Assembly (NCBI GenBank): GCA_025454915.1 | Contig: JALONN010000012.1 | Span: 186,001 to 250,000, forward strand | Length of the DNA stretch: 64,000 bases | Reading direction: 5' to 3' | From: Raineya sp. | GTDB taxonomy: Bacteria > Bacteroidota > Bacteroidia > Cytophagales > Thermonemataceae | Shown: positions 1 through 8,752 of the stretch, piece after piece | Position numbering within the stretch: position 1 is the first letter of the stretch | How the letters are laid out: every line of letters starts with the position of its first letter | Notes under the pieces: model-generated | Told to the model about the DNA's origin: nothing | Seen by the model: the letters and a program-made list of their open reading frames with translations, nothing else | Database searches by the model: none | Translations under genes and position numbers: made by a program

Positions 1-341
1 TCCATTTTGCAATTTTCTAGATTGCAGATAGCAATTCTCAAATCATGGTTTGCCATCAGTATTTTACGTCCCTCTAAAAAATCTGTTCCTGTATTTTTAG
101 CAATAGAAGTTTTAAGGTGTGTCTGTAGTAAAGGTCTGTCTGTAAGTATTTTTAAAGGTACTGGAATAGATTCTCCAACTTTTTTGATGCGTGTAGGAGC
201 ATAAGTATGGTATAAATTTGAATAAATACCACTAAAACCTTTTGAACTCACAAGTTCTTCAAAGTATAAAGAATTATCAGGCTGACGAAATTGAATATGC
301 CTTTTAGCAGGGATTTTACCAAGTCTATAATAGTAAGCCAT
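1..341 (-). CDS. hmgA: Homogentisate 1,2-dioxygenase, N-terminal part (runs off window start)
   Basis: The reverse strand from an ATG at 341 is open to the edge of the window, giving the first 113 residues of a longer protein. The N-terminus reads MAYYYRLGKIPAKRHIQF, followed by a 'LYFEELVSSKGFSG' stretch and a 'YHTYAPTRIKK' stretch. I recognise this as the bacterial form of homogentisate 1,2-dioxygenase, the non-heme iron enzyme that opens the homogentisate ring to maleylacetoacetate in tyrosine and phenylalanine breakdown. The iron-binding His and Glu residues lie in the missing C-terminal part, so activity cannot be judged. The gene is divergent from the TonB-like gene to the right, with a 222-base gap. 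Partial only because the window ends. Confidence 0.82.
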   Translation of the reverse strand, partial: MAYYYRLGKIPAKRHIQFRQPDNSLYFEELVSSKGFSGIYSNLYHTYAPTRIKKVGESIPVPLKILTDRPLLQTHLKTSIAKNTGTDFLEGRKILMANHDLRIAICNLENCKM

Positions 342-563
342 AAGATTGCAAGTTTAATGAAATGTATCTTTGGCTCTCAATTTACAAAATCTTTGTGTTG
401 TACAAGATAAAAATTGGTTATTTTCTTTTGTTGGAATAGAGCCTATCATCTAAACCATTAATGTCTTATGATAAACTTCTGAATTTTAATTTGAAATCAA
501 AGTATTTCATAAAATTTGCATTAAATTTGTTTTATACTCAAAGCAAACAGACTCAAATAAACC
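342..563. other. Divergent intergenic region
   Basis: AT-rich gap between the two divergent genes. A TAAATTTG hexamer-type match to the Bacteroidota -7 element (TAnnTTTG) lies at 522-529, 34 bases before the TonB-like ATG, but no good -33 TTG sits at the usual distance. Another match, TATCTTTG at 365-372, is far from the gene. No RNA gene or coding sequence is seen. Confidence 0.4.
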
Positions 564-1310
564 ATGCTTTTTGATTTAACAGATGTTATTTTTGAAAATA
601 GAAATAAAATTTATGGAGCTTACAAACTCCGAAAACAATACCATACATCATTATTAATAGGCTTACTAACCAATATTCCTATTATTATAGGACTGATAAT
701 CTGGATAAAATGGGAAACACCACAAGAGTTACCCAAAGAAGAATTACAGGAACACATCATTTTTTTACAAACCAATGATGTAGAACTTTCGGATATAGAT
801 GATATGCCCGTTTTGGTGGAATCTCAAATGCCACAATTACCACAAATTAAAAATACAGATGTTGATAATGATAAAAAAGAAGAAAATTCAGAAGAACAGA
901 ACACACAAAAAGAAATAGAAGTTAAAGATGGAACTGAACCTAAAAAGGAAGAAAAAAAGGTAGAAGATAAAAAACAGGATGAGAAAAAAGGTGAAAGTAA
1001 TACAGAAAATACACCTCCAGTACTTTACTCAAAAGATGTCTGGAGTATATATATCAAAAAGAACTTAGTTTATCCAGAACAAGCTCTCAAAGAAAGAAAA
1101 GAGTGTAAAGTTTCTGTTACTGTTGTTATTCAAGAAGATGGGAGTATTAAAATAGAAAAAGACAGACCAGTTTATGGCTGTGAAGATTATTTTAACGAAG
1201 AAGTAAAAAGGCTGATTAAAAATGCCCCTAAATTTATACCTCCCACTAACCAAGAAGGGCAACCTCAAAGAAAAATTGCAATAGCTATAGAGTTTAATCT
1301 TCCTAAATAA
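564..1310 (+). CDS. TonB family energy-transducing protein
   Basis: A 248-residue inner-membrane-anchored periplasmic protein of the TonB type. Residues 1-28 are cytoplasmic and carry the 'NRNKIYGAYKLRK' segment common in Bacteroidota TonB proteins. A single membrane helix spans about 31-49. A long Lys/Glu-rich linker runs from about 50 to 150, and a TonB C-terminal domain occupies about 155-248, with 'YPEQALKE' and 'VVIQEDGSI' as typical elements. TonB proteins couple ExbB/ExbD proton-motive force to outer-membrane receptors, two of which are encoded in this window (at 2366 and 24411). No exbB or exbD gene is adjacent, so this is probably one of several TonB paralogues. The start is the first ATG and matches the expected N-terminus. 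The gene ends just before a hairpin at 1318-1354. Confidence 0.82.
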   Translation: MLFDLTDVIFENRNKIYGAYKLRKQYHTSLLIGLLTNIPIIIGLIIWIKWETPQELPKEELQEHIIFLQTNDVELSDIDDMPVLVESQMPQLPQIKNTDVDNDKKEENSEEQNTQKEIEVKDGTEPKKEEKKVEDKKQDEKKGESNTENTPPVLYSKDVWSIYIKKNLVYPEQALKERKECKVSVTVVIQEDGSIKIEKDRPVYGCEDYFNEEVKRLIKNAPKFIPPTNQEGQPQRKIAIAIEFNLPK

Positions 1311-1317
1311 AACTAAA

Positions 1318-1354
1318 CATCAGTATTTTATCTCTCGAAGATATGATACTGATG
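1318..1354 (+). terminator. Hairpin after the TonB-like gene
   Basis: Inverted repeat with arms CATCAGTAT (1318-1326) and ATACTGATG (1346-1354), plus an inner ATCT/AGAT pairing. It begins 7 bases after the TonB stop codon. There is no strong T run, so it may be a weak or Rho-aided terminator or an mRNA 3' stabiliser. The same arm sequence recurs in the hairpin at 12025-12063. Confidence 0.5.
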
Positions 1355-1383
1355 TAAGAAAAAGTTATAAATAGTATATTTTT

Positions 1384-2193
1384 CTATGTCCAAACTCTTG
1401 AAACAGAAGCTCCATGAACTTTACCAGTTTTGATATCTATACCTGCTTGAATAAATAAACCTGAAATACTATCAGCATCTGGGTATTCGTAGAAGTATAG
1501 ACCTGTGCTTTCACTCCAAAAAACAGGCTCAATACTTAACATTTGGTCTCCTTTTATTTCAATAGCATATTCATCATTTGGATTTAGATATTTTTGAGCA
1601 CCCACTCTATACCAAGCATGTTCTGTCCAAAGATACCACCATGTGATTCCTTGTTTAGGATATTCTAAAGGTGAAAAAGCTTCACTTCTTTTGTCTATAG
1701 GAAATGAAGGTTGGCGTACAAAACCATTGATAAAACTTGAGTTTTTGAGATAATCCATGAGTGTATCATGGATAGAATTATTAATCAGGTCTAGCTCAAA
1801 AAAATCAAATTCAGGACCTCCTTCATCACTAAAATTCCTAACTGTAAAACCATTACCCTGAAGAGCTTTGATAAACTCTTTGAATGTTGAAATATGCTGA
1901 TGAAATAATGAAATAAGTTCTGAAACAGGTTTTGATGTAGCATCAGGATATTTAGCCACTGCTTTCGGAGGAGGAGTATTTTTGCCATAAATAATCAAAT
2001 CTATTCCACTCATCATTTTGTTGTAAACCAATTTTGCTCCTAGAGCAAATGCCATACAACGATAGGCATGATAGTTATAATCGTAATCTATTTCTCCAAA
2101 GAAGATAGTTTTTCCATTGATAAAATTCTCCAAAGGTTCACTAAGATTGTTTTTACTATTAAAATAATTGGAATGTTTTTTTGATGGAAGCAT
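1384..2193 (-). CDS. Uncharacterised protein with a BRCT-like N-terminal segment
   Basis: A 269-residue soluble protein with no signal peptide or membrane segment. About residues 25-75 resemble a BRCT fold in layout: 'INGKTIFFGEID', then a helix with 'AFALGAKLVYNKMMSGIDLIIYG', then a charged linker and a 'SELISLFHQHISTFKEF' helix. This matches the beta1-alpha1-beta2-beta3-alpha2 pattern in which BRCT proteins mark a gap as 'tdlLIvG'. The remainder, rich in aromatic residues ('WWYLWTEHAWYRVG'), is not recognised; its C-terminal 'EPVFWSESTGLYFYEYPDADSISGL' looks beta-rich. BRCT domains in bacteria are otherwise mainly in DNA ligase, so a stand-alone one would be uncommon. Assignment is by eye and tentative. 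A TAnnTTTG match precedes the gene. Confidence 0.55.
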   Translation of the reverse strand: MLPSKKHSNYFNSKNNLSEPLENFINGKTIFFGEIDYDYNYHAYRCMAFALGAKLVYNKMMSGIDLIIYGKNTPPPKAVAKYPDATSKPVSELISLFHQHISTFKEFIKALQGNGFTVRNFSDEGGPEFDFFELDLINNSIHDTLMDYLKNSSFINGFVRQPSFPIDKRSEAFSPLEYPKQGITWWYLWTEHAWYRVGAQKYLNPNDEYAIEIKGDQMLSIEPVFWSESTGLYFYEYPDADSISGLFIQAGIDIKTGKVHGASVSRVWT

Positions 2194-2215
2194 ACAAGAT
2201 ATGATTGATGAAAAA

Positions 2216-2243
2216 CAAATATAAATATATATTACAAAAACAA
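2216..2243 (-). promoter_or_regulatory. Candidate promoter for the BRCT-like gene
   Basis: On the minus strand, TATATTTG (2216-2223) matches the Bacteroidota -7 consensus, with TTG at 2241-2243. The spacer is 17 bases, two shorter than usual, so this is a weaker match. It lies 22 bases before the ATG at 2193. Confidence 0.35.
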
Positions 2244-2314
2244 AACTGAGTTTGTAAAGAAGATAACTAGTTTATGAATCTATGTAAAAGATTAAAACCT
2301 GAGAATTAGTTATA

Positions 2315-2356
2315 AAAAAAGAGGTTTAGGATAAAATCCTAAACCTCTTTTTTTAT
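2315..2356 (-). terminator. Intrinsic terminator of the Oar-like receptor gene
   Basis: Strong inverted repeat AAGAGGTTTAGGAT / ATCCTAAACCTCTT with a four-base loop and A/T runs on both sides, just after the receptor stop codon at 2366. Because of the flanking runs it could work in both directions, but only the minus-strand receptor transcript needs it. Confidence 0.85.
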
Positions 2357-2365
2357 TTTAAATTT

Positions 2366-5300
2366 TTAGAAACTATATCTCAAGCCAAATTGTGCTTGCC
2401 ATACAGAACGAATACTTGTAGAAGTTAAGAATTTATTGAATCCAGCTTTCGCATCTTCAATAACAACACTACCATTAGTTTCTTGACGAGCAGAAACAGC
2501 TTCTATATCACTATTAAAACGATATAAAATATTTCCAGTTAAGTTATCATAAGAAACAGCTTGGATAGGATTGGTTCTACCAAACTGGATAAGTCCCCAG
2601 TTTTTATTAAGGAGATTTCCAACATTGATAATATCCCAAGTAATTTGTACCTGATGTTTTGCTTTTTTGCTTGGAGCGTTGATAGTATGTGTGAAACGTA
2701 CGTCAAAACGATGATTCCAAGGAGCAACAGCACCATTGCGTTCAGCAAATTCTCCTCTACGATTTTTCAAACTTTTCTCACTTTCAATAAAGCTGTTAAA
2801 ACCTTCCCACTGTTTGTCTGCTGTAAGTGTATAAGAAGCTGTACGAATTAACTCTCCATTAGCATTAGTAAATCCAAAACGGCTTACATCCACATCTCTT
2901 GAATGATTTTGGAACTGAATTTCAGAAGCATTACGAGGAATATAAATTAATTCATTGTTATTGATACCATCTAAATTGATGTCTGGAACAGTTCCTCCAG
3001 GAGCAGAAGCCACAATGAAAGAATAGTTGTTTCCAATTTGTCCATTATAAAACATTGCGATTTGAGATGTTCCATATTCATTCCAATTATGAGTATAGCC
3101 AAATGCAACAATAGCTCTATGACGAACATTGAAATCACTTTCAGCAACTAATGGTGTATTAGGGCTGTTTGCTCCTGTACGTGTTAAATTGAAGTTAGAT
3201 GCAGAAACAGAATTGGTTGCACTTATAGCATCTCTTGCAATAGAATATGTATAAGCCACGTTACCAAAGAAGTTTTCAGCATTTTTACGTAATTGAGCTG
3301 TTGCACTATATTGTAAACCGGCATTTGTATTTTCAAGAACATAGGCTCCTGTGAAATTTACAGGATCAATCAAACGAGGACCTTGTCCAAATGTACCAAA
3401 TACAGGTCTGCCTTCATTATTAAGAACACCCTGCTGACCTGCTAAGTTGATATTTCTGAAATACATATCATTCAAGGTTCTTGTATAAATAAATTCTGCT
3501 GTACCTACTAAGCCCCAAGGCAATTTTTGATCAACCCCTAAACTTGTACGAAATACCTGAGGCAGACGCAAATTAGGATTGGTTAGGTTTATAAGAGATG
3601 TTCCTCCTTGGGCACCTGCTCCAGGAGGTAAATAATTAGGATTTGCTAAAAGAGCATCTCTTTGAGCTTGTGTTAAACCTGTAAAAATAGTATTTAATAG
3701 TCCTTGATCTTGGATATTCACCTGCCCAAAATCTACACCACTATTACTATATTGGTTAGATAACCACACAAAAGGAGGGCGACCAGCAAAAATACCAGTA
3801 CCACCACGAATCTGTGTTTTTCCATCCCCTTTTGCATCCCAATTAAAGCCAATTCTTGGAGACCAAAGAACTTTTGGAGAAGGTGTTTCATCATTTCGAA
3901 TACCAAATTGCTCTTCAAATAAAGGATTTCTGCTTACATCTCCCAACATAACGGGCAAATCTGCACGTACACCCAAAGTAAGGCGAAGTCTATCATTGAC
4001 ATTCCACTCATCTTGAACATACAATCCAAATTGGATAGCAGCCCATTTAGCACCTTGCCTTGCATCAGATGTTCTGGAGTAATTTTTCAGATAGCTTATA
4101 GGAGTACCTGACTCTAAGCTGAAATTGGGAGCTGTAGGATCTACTTGCCCAGTTATAGGGTCTCTTGGAGCTAATACAGAAGCAAATCCCCATTCACCAG
4201 CAACAGCCTGAATAAAGATATTATCAAAGAAATATAGTTCATTTCTTGTACCAAATAGCAAGGTATGTTTACCTTTAAACCAAGTAAAATGGTCTGTAAT
4301 TTCCACAAGATTTTGACGTAGACTGTTTGCCCCTCTGATTCTATCCAGACCTGTTGCTACTGTACCTATTGTGGCATTATTTACACGCATACTGGGGAAA
4401 TCTCTACCTTCATTATCACTCAAATCGTAAATATTAGTATAACCTAGTCTGAATTCATTACTCATTTTATTGTTGAAACGGCTTTGAATCTCAAAAACTG
4501 TGGTATTGGTAGTGTTGGTGATACGATACCCAGAGCTTGGGAATGAGTAAGTTGTACCATTTCTAAAAATTTCTTGAGAAAAAGCTCGAGTAAAATTATG
4601 ACGAAGTGTTAACGTATGCTTTTCATTTAAATTGAAATCTAAACGACCAAATATCTTGTTATTATTTTGGATATTGTCAAATGTGCTTGCAGGATCTCCA
4701 GGGTCATAATTGAAATTCTGAATATGGATATTACGAATATCATTTAACTCTGTAATAAGATTTGTAAGAGCTGATGGATTGTTGCGAGTAAAGAAAGGTA
4801 ACTCAAATAAATTAGGCTCTGTACGTCTTCCAATTTCACCATTCAAAAAGAAAAATAATTTATTTTTTATAATAGGACCTCCTACTCTGAAACCATATTG
4901 ATTATCTTTAAAATTGGTAACAGTAAGTGTTCCATCACCAATACGTCTGCCTACTAAATCTTGATTTTTGATAAAGGTATAAACAGAACCTTCTATTTCA
5001 TTGGTACCACTACGAGTTACAGCATTTACTCCGCCTCCAATAAAACCACTTTGACGAACATCATAGGGAGCAATAATTACCTGAATTTCTTTGATAGCAT
5101 CCAAACTGACAGGCTGAGTACCTGTTCTTCCTCCAGGAGTTCCTCTGTCATTCAAACCAAAAACGTCATTGTTTACAGCACCATCAATCATCACATTATT
5201 GAAACGATTGTTTTGCCCTGCAAAAGAAAGACCTCCATTTGCTTGAGCCGAAAATTGAGGGGTTAACCTTACAAAATCATCTAAGCCTCTTGAAATAGTG

Positions 5301-5755
5301 GGTAGAGAGTTGATTTCTTTGTTTGAAATGTTGGTGGAAGCTCCTGTTCTGGAAGCATCAAATATATTGTCTTTTGTTCCAATAACCTCAATACCTGAAA
5401 TTTCCTGATTATCTTCTGCTAAATTAAAATTTAGTTTAAGCGTTTGACCTAGTTGTAAGGAAATATTGGGCTGTTTATTAGGTTTAAAACCAATAGCTTC
5501 AATGCTAATGCTATAAGGACCTCCCACTTTTACGTTTGGTAAAAAGTATGCTCCATTTTCGTCAGTTACGGTTCCATATTTAGTACCTGTGGGCTCGTGA
5601 AGAGCTATAACTGTAGCTCCTGCAATGGGTTGGTTTTTAGTATCTTTAGCTATACCTGTTACAGAAGCGGTCGTGATACCTTGCCCCTGAACACTCAAAC
5701 TTGCAAATACTAAAATACATGCATAGGTTAAGTAAAGTAGAATTTTTCGATTCAT
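2366..5755 (-). CDS. Oar-like TonB-dependent outer-membrane receptor
   Basis: An 1129-residue outer-membrane protein. Residues 1-24 form a signal peptide ending SVQGQ. A carboxypeptidase-like regulatory domain follows at about 28-115 ('SVTGIAKDTKNQPIAGATV', 'TDENGAYFLPNV'). The plug domain covers about 125-250, with 'RFNNVMIDGAVNNDVFGL' and 'EIQVIIAPYDVRQSGFIGGGVNAVTRSG'. The rest is a large beta barrel ending in Phe ('WQAQFGLRYSF'). The length and the 'FIGGGVNAVTRSGTN' motif match the Oar family, which in other Bacteroidota and myxobacteria is linked to uptake of large substrates or to surface protein secretion. The substrate cannot be read from the sequence. It is monocistronic, with its own promoter at 5797-5826 and terminator at 2315-2356. 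No SusD partner is present, so it is not a typical polysaccharide utilisation locus. Confidence 0.88.
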   Translation of the reverse strand: MNRKILLYLTYACILVFASLSVQGQGITTASVTGIAKDTKNQPIAGATVIALHEPTGTKYGTVTDENGAYFLPNVKVGGPYSISIEAIGFKPNKQPNISLQLGQTLKLNFNLAEDNQEISGIEVIGTKDNIFDASRTGASTNISNKEINSLPTISRGLDDFVRLTPQFSAQANGGLSFAGQNNRFNNVMIDGAVNNDVFGLNDRGTPGGRTGTQPVSLDAIKEIQVIIAPYDVRQSGFIGGGVNAVTRSGTNEIEGSVYTFIKNQDLVGRRIGDGTLTVTNFKDNQYGFRVGGPIIKNKLFFFLNGEIGRRTEPNLFELPFFTRNNPSALTNLITELNDIRNIHIQNFNYDPGDPASTFDNIQNNNKIFGRLDFNLNEKHTLTLRHNFTRAFSQEIFRNGTTYSFPSSGYRITNTTNTTVFEIQSRFNNKMSNEFRLGYTNIYDLSDNEGRDFPSMRVNNATIGTVATGLDRIRGANSLRQNLVEITDHFTWFKGKHTLLFGTRNELYFFDNIFIQAVAGEWGFASVLAPRDPITGQVDPTAPNFSLESGTPISYLKNYSRTSDARQGAKWAAIQFGLYVQDEWNVNDRLRLTLGVRADLPVMLGDVSRNPLFEEQFGIRNDETPSPKVLWSPRIGFNWDAKGDGKTQIRGGTGIFAGRPPFVWLSNQYSNSGVDFGQVNIQDQGLLNTIFTGLTQAQRDALLANPNYLPPGAGAQGGTSLINLTNPNLRLPQVFRTSLGVDQKLPWGLVGTAEFIYTRTLNDMYFRNINLAGQQGVLNNEGRPVFGTFGQGPRLIDPVNFTGAYVLENTNAGLQYSATAQLRKNAENFFGNVAYTYSIARDAISATNSVSASNFNLTRTGANSPNTPLVAESDFNVRHRAIVAFGYTHNWNEYGTSQIAMFYNGQIGNNYSFIVASAPGGTVPDINLDGINNNELIYIPRNASEIQFQNHSRDVDVSRFGFTNANGELIRTASYTLTADKQWEGFNSFIESEKSLKNRRGEFAERNGAVAPWNHRFDVRFTHTINAPSKKAKHQVQITWDIINVGNLLNKNWGLIQFGRTNPIQAVSYDNLTGNILYRFNSDIEAVSARQETNGSVVIEDAKAGFNKFLTSTSIRSVWQAQFGLRYSF

Positions 5756-5796
5756 AGAATTTTGATAGAATAATTAGACATTTCTTTCCAAAAGTG

Positions 5797-5826
5797 CAAA
5801 GTTACAATATATGTACTGATTGCCAA
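5797..5826 (-). promoter_or_regulatory. Promoter of the Oar-like receptor gene
   Basis: Minus-strand TTG (5824-5826), a 19-base spacer and TAACTTTG (5797-5804): a full match to the Bacteroidota sigma-ABfr consensus. The expected start of transcription is near 5790, giving a 5' leader of about 35 bases before the ATG at 5755. Confidence 0.75.
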
Positions 5827-5926
5827 GACTTCTTGTATTAATTTATCATGAACACTCTAAAATAACTACTTAAAAGTCATGTAAGTTTTAAGTAAATTAA
5901 GAAAAAAATAAATGATTTTTTATACT

Positions 5927-5934
5927 TATCTTTG
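5927..5934 (+). promoter_or_regulatory. -7 element upstream of the endonuclease I gene
   Basis: TATCTTTG matches TAnnTTTG. It overlaps the GTG at 5934 that would otherwise open the reading frame, so translation should begin at the ATG at 5955 instead. No clear -33 TTG is seen at the right distance. Confidence 0.5.
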
Positions 5935-5954
5935 TGACAAAAAAGATACCCCTG

Positions 5955-8612
5955 ATGAAAAAACATTACCTTTTGTGGATGGTAGCTTTTATAAGCTTAA
6001 CCATTCATGCCCAAATACCTGCTGGATATTATAATGCTGCCACAGGTACAGGATATACCTTAAAAACACAATTGTACAATATTATTAAGAATCACACAGT
6101 AGTTTCTTATGGTACGCTGTACTCTTGTTATCAAGGTACTTATAACGGAAATGCAACAGATAAAAAAAGCAATGGGAAAGTTTGGGATATGTATTCTGAC
6201 ATTCCAAATGGTACACCTCCATACGAATTTAATTGGAATCAGACATGTGGAGCAGGATATACTAATGAAGGAGACTGTTTTAATAGAGAACACTCCTTAC
6301 CACAATCTTGGTTCAACTCAGCCTCACCAATGGTTTCTGACTTATTTCATGTCTATCCTACAGATGGAAAAGTAAATGGTATTAGAAGTAATTTTCCTTA
6401 TGGAACAGTAGCCAATCCAACCCAAACAACCCAAAATGGTAGTAAATTAGGTCCTTGTTCATTTGCTGGTTATACAGGTACTGTGTTTGAACCAAGAGAT
6501 GAATACAAAGGAGATTTCGCTCGTACCTATTTTTATATGGCAACTCGTTATGAGAATGTAATAGCAGGTTGGCAAAGCAATGGTAATGCAGATAACATAT
6601 TAAATGGAACATCTAATCAAGTTTTTGATACATGGCAATTAAACTTATTATATCAGTGGCATGTTCAAGACCCTGTAAGTCAGAAAGAAATAGACAGAAA
6701 TAATGCTGTTTATACCATTCAAAATAATAGAAACCCTTATATTGATCATCCAGAATGGGTAGCTGTTGTGTGGGGATTTGGTCCTGTTTCTCCTGCTGTG
6801 AATTTTGCAAGTACTACAGGGGCTATACAAGAACCAGCTTCAGGTACAAAAACATACACTGTAAATATCTTGGCAAATACAACTGCAAACAATCCTTTTA
6901 CAGTTAATATTTCTGTAGATGGGGCAGGCTCTACAGCAGTATCACCAAGTGATTATACATTTTCAACAAGTTCAGTAACATTTACAGGTTCAGAAACTTC
7001 TAAAACAATTCAGGTTACTGTAAATAGTGATGGCAATACCGAACCTGATGAAACTTTACGATTAGTGTTGTCATCACCGACCAATGGAATGGCTCTAGGA
7101 AGTGCAACAGCTCATTTAATTACTATTAAAGATGTTTCTGCTGTAACTTCTACAGTTGAAACTTTTGACCCTTGTACAAACCTAAATACATGGAAAGCCT
7201 TTAGTGTAACAGGAACACAAGTATGGGCTTGTACAACCAATGGTTTTGGAGGAACAAGTGGAGCTCAAATGAATGGTTTTAGTGGTTCTGCTCAAAATAA
7301 TGAAGATTGGCTGATTTCTCCTGCTCAAACAGTTACAGCTACATCAAAAATATCATATCGTTCAAGAGCTGATTTCTCTGGACCTGTTTTAGAGTTGTTT
7401 ATTTCCTCTAATTATTCTGGTACTGGAACACCAACTGCTGCTACTTGGACAAAAATAAATACAGCTACTTTTGCAACCCCTTCAGGAAACGCATCAGGTA
7501 CATGGGTTTATACCGAAAATCTTGATGTGTCTGCTTATGCAGGTGCTAATCGTTATTTTGCATTCAAATATACTTCAACAACAGGTACAAATACAGCAGC
7601 TCGTTGGACTTTAGATGATATTGGTTTTTCAGGTAATTCAGGCTCTGTAACAACACCACCTGTATTGAATGTAACAGGTAGTCTTACAAATTTTGGTAAT
7701 ATTACAGTAGGCTCAACATCAACAAATCAAAATTTTGTGATTTCTGGGACGGACTTGACTGGTGATGTTGCTGTTGAAGCTCCTGCAAACTTTCAGGTTT
7801 CTAAAGATGGTATAAGTTTTAGTAATACTATTATATATGTTTCAGGAACAGATTTTCCTTTACCTACACTTACCAATAAAACTGTATTTATTCGTTTTGC
7901 TCCAAACTCAGGAGTAGATGGACCTAAAGATGGGGATGTAGCCATCAGTTCACCATTAGCATCTGCTATATATTTGACAGCTGAAGGTACTGAAATAGGA
8001 AATGGCTCAGCTCAAATACAATTTAAAGGCATAACCAGTGATGTTATAGAAGGTAATAACAAAGTTGTATTACTTGAGATAACTCCAGCACCCAATAAAT
8101 TGACTTCGGTTACAATTAAAGCCAAATTTATTGGAGGAATTTCAACAGATGACTTTACAGCTACTCCAACTCTGAACTCAGCGGATTCTACTTTTACTGT
8201 TAATATTCCTGCTGGAGCAACACAGAGCTCATTCATTATTGGAGCAAAACAAGATACCCAAACAGAGACAGATGAAAGTCTAGAATTCAGAATAACAAGT
8301 ACGGCTGCTGGTTTAAGTTCTGTAGGGCAAATAACGCATAAACTGAATTTTTTAGATACAGATGTCACATCTATAGATGATTATATCTCTGAGAATACAG
8401 TTTTATATCCGAATCCATCATCAGAAATTCTATATATCAAAACACCTTTGGAAAGATATACCCTTGAAATTGTAGATGTTTTAGGAAAAACAGTAAGCAA
8501 TTTCAATGGCGATAGAGAAATTAATTTAAAAAACTTTACAGAAGGAGTTTACTTTGTAAGACTTCAAACAGATAAAGGGGTAGTTACTAAGAAACTCATC
8601 ATCAAAAGATAA
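5955..8612 (+). CDS. T9SS-exported endonuclease I with Calx-beta and Ig-like domains
   Basis: An 885-residue secreted multidomain protein. The signal peptide (residues 1-19) ends TIHAQ. An endonuclease I (EndA/NucM-type) domain covers about 20-280, with the hallmark 'NREHSLPQSWF' (catalytic His and metal ligands) and 'DLFHVYPTDGKVNGIRSN'. A Calx-beta-like domain follows (about 290-390), then a jelly-roll 'choice-of-anchor' type domain (about 405-550), an Ig-like domain (about 560-670), another Calx-beta-like domain (about 680-790) and a T9SS type A sorting domain (about 800-885, 'LYPNPSSEIL' to 'KKLIIKR'). Endonuclease I cuts DNA and sometimes RNA non-specifically outside the cell. Start: a GTG 21 bases upstream lies in the -7 promoter element, so the ATG at 5955 is preferred. 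The next two genes encode related T9SS cargo. Terminator at 8614-8659. Confidence 0.9.
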   Translation: MKKHYLLWMVAFISLTIHAQIPAGYYNAATGTGYTLKTQLYNIIKNHTVVSYGTLYSCYQGTYNGNATDKKSNGKVWDMYSDIPNGTPPYEFNWNQTCGAGYTNEGDCFNREHSLPQSWFNSASPMVSDLFHVYPTDGKVNGIRSNFPYGTVANPTQTTQNGSKLGPCSFAGYTGTVFEPRDEYKGDFARTYFYMATRYENVIAGWQSNGNADNILNGTSNQVFDTWQLNLLYQWHVQDPVSQKEIDRNNAVYTIQNNRNPYIDHPEWVAVVWGFGPVSPAVNFASTTGAIQEPASGTKTYTVNILANTTANNPFTVNISVDGAGSTAVSPSDYTFSTSSVTFTGSETSKTIQVTVNSDGNTEPDETLRLVLSSPTNGMALGSATAHLITIKDVSAVTSTVETFDPCTNLNTWKAFSVTGTQVWACTTNGFGGTSGAQMNGFSGSAQNNEDWLISPAQTVTATSKISYRSRADFSGPVLELFISSNYSGTGTPTAATWTKINTATFATPSGNASGTWVYTENLDVSAYAGANRYFAFKYTSTTGTNTAARWTLDDIGFSGNSGSVTTPPVLNVTGSLTNFGNITVGSTSTNQNFVISGTDLTGDVAVEAPANFQVSKDGISFSNTIIYVSGTDFPLPTLTNKTVFIRFAPNSGVDGPKDGDVAISSPLASAIYLTAEGTEIGNGSAQIQFKGITSDVIEGNNKVVLLEITPAPNKLTSVTIKAKFIGGISTDDFTATPTLNSADSTFTVNIPAGATQSSFIIGAKQDTQTETDESLEFRITSTAAGLSSVGQITHKLNFLDTDVTSIDDYISENTVLYPNPSSEILYIKTPLERYTLEIVDVLGKTVSNFNGDREINLKNFTEGVYFVRLQTDKGVVTKKLIIKR

Positions 8613-8613
8613 A

Positions 8614-8659
8614 ATAACAAAGCCTTGAGACTTCTTAGTGAGTTTCAAGGCTTTGTTAT
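8614..8659 (+). terminator. Terminator of the endonuclease I gene
   Basis: Near-perfect inverted repeat ATAACAAAGCCTTGA / TCAAGGCTTTGTTAT separated by about 16 bases that themselves pair partly (ACT/AGT). It starts 2 bases after the stop codon. No long T run follows. Confidence 0.65.
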
Positions 8660-8704
8660 GCGTTTTAATAACATACAATTAACAACTAATCCAAAAACAT
8701 TTTC

Positions 8705-8712
8705 TAATTTTG
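8705..8712 (+). promoter_or_regulatory. Candidate -7 element of the repeat-protein gene
   Basis: TAATTTTG matches TAnnTTTG and lies 41 bases before the ATG at 8753, downstream of the preceding terminator. No good -33 TTG is visible. Confidence 0.4.
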
Positions 8713-8752
8713 CAAGCATTTTTACTTTAGTATTCAACAAAAAAAGTTTTAT

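Noticed and set aside
365-372. TATCTTTG as a promoter for the TonB-like gene
   Set aside because: It is about 190 bases from the ATG and has a poor -33 spacing.
4961-5266. 101-codon plus-strand ORF inside the Oar-like receptor gene
   Set aside because: It is an antisense shadow of a well-supported gene with no signal or family match.
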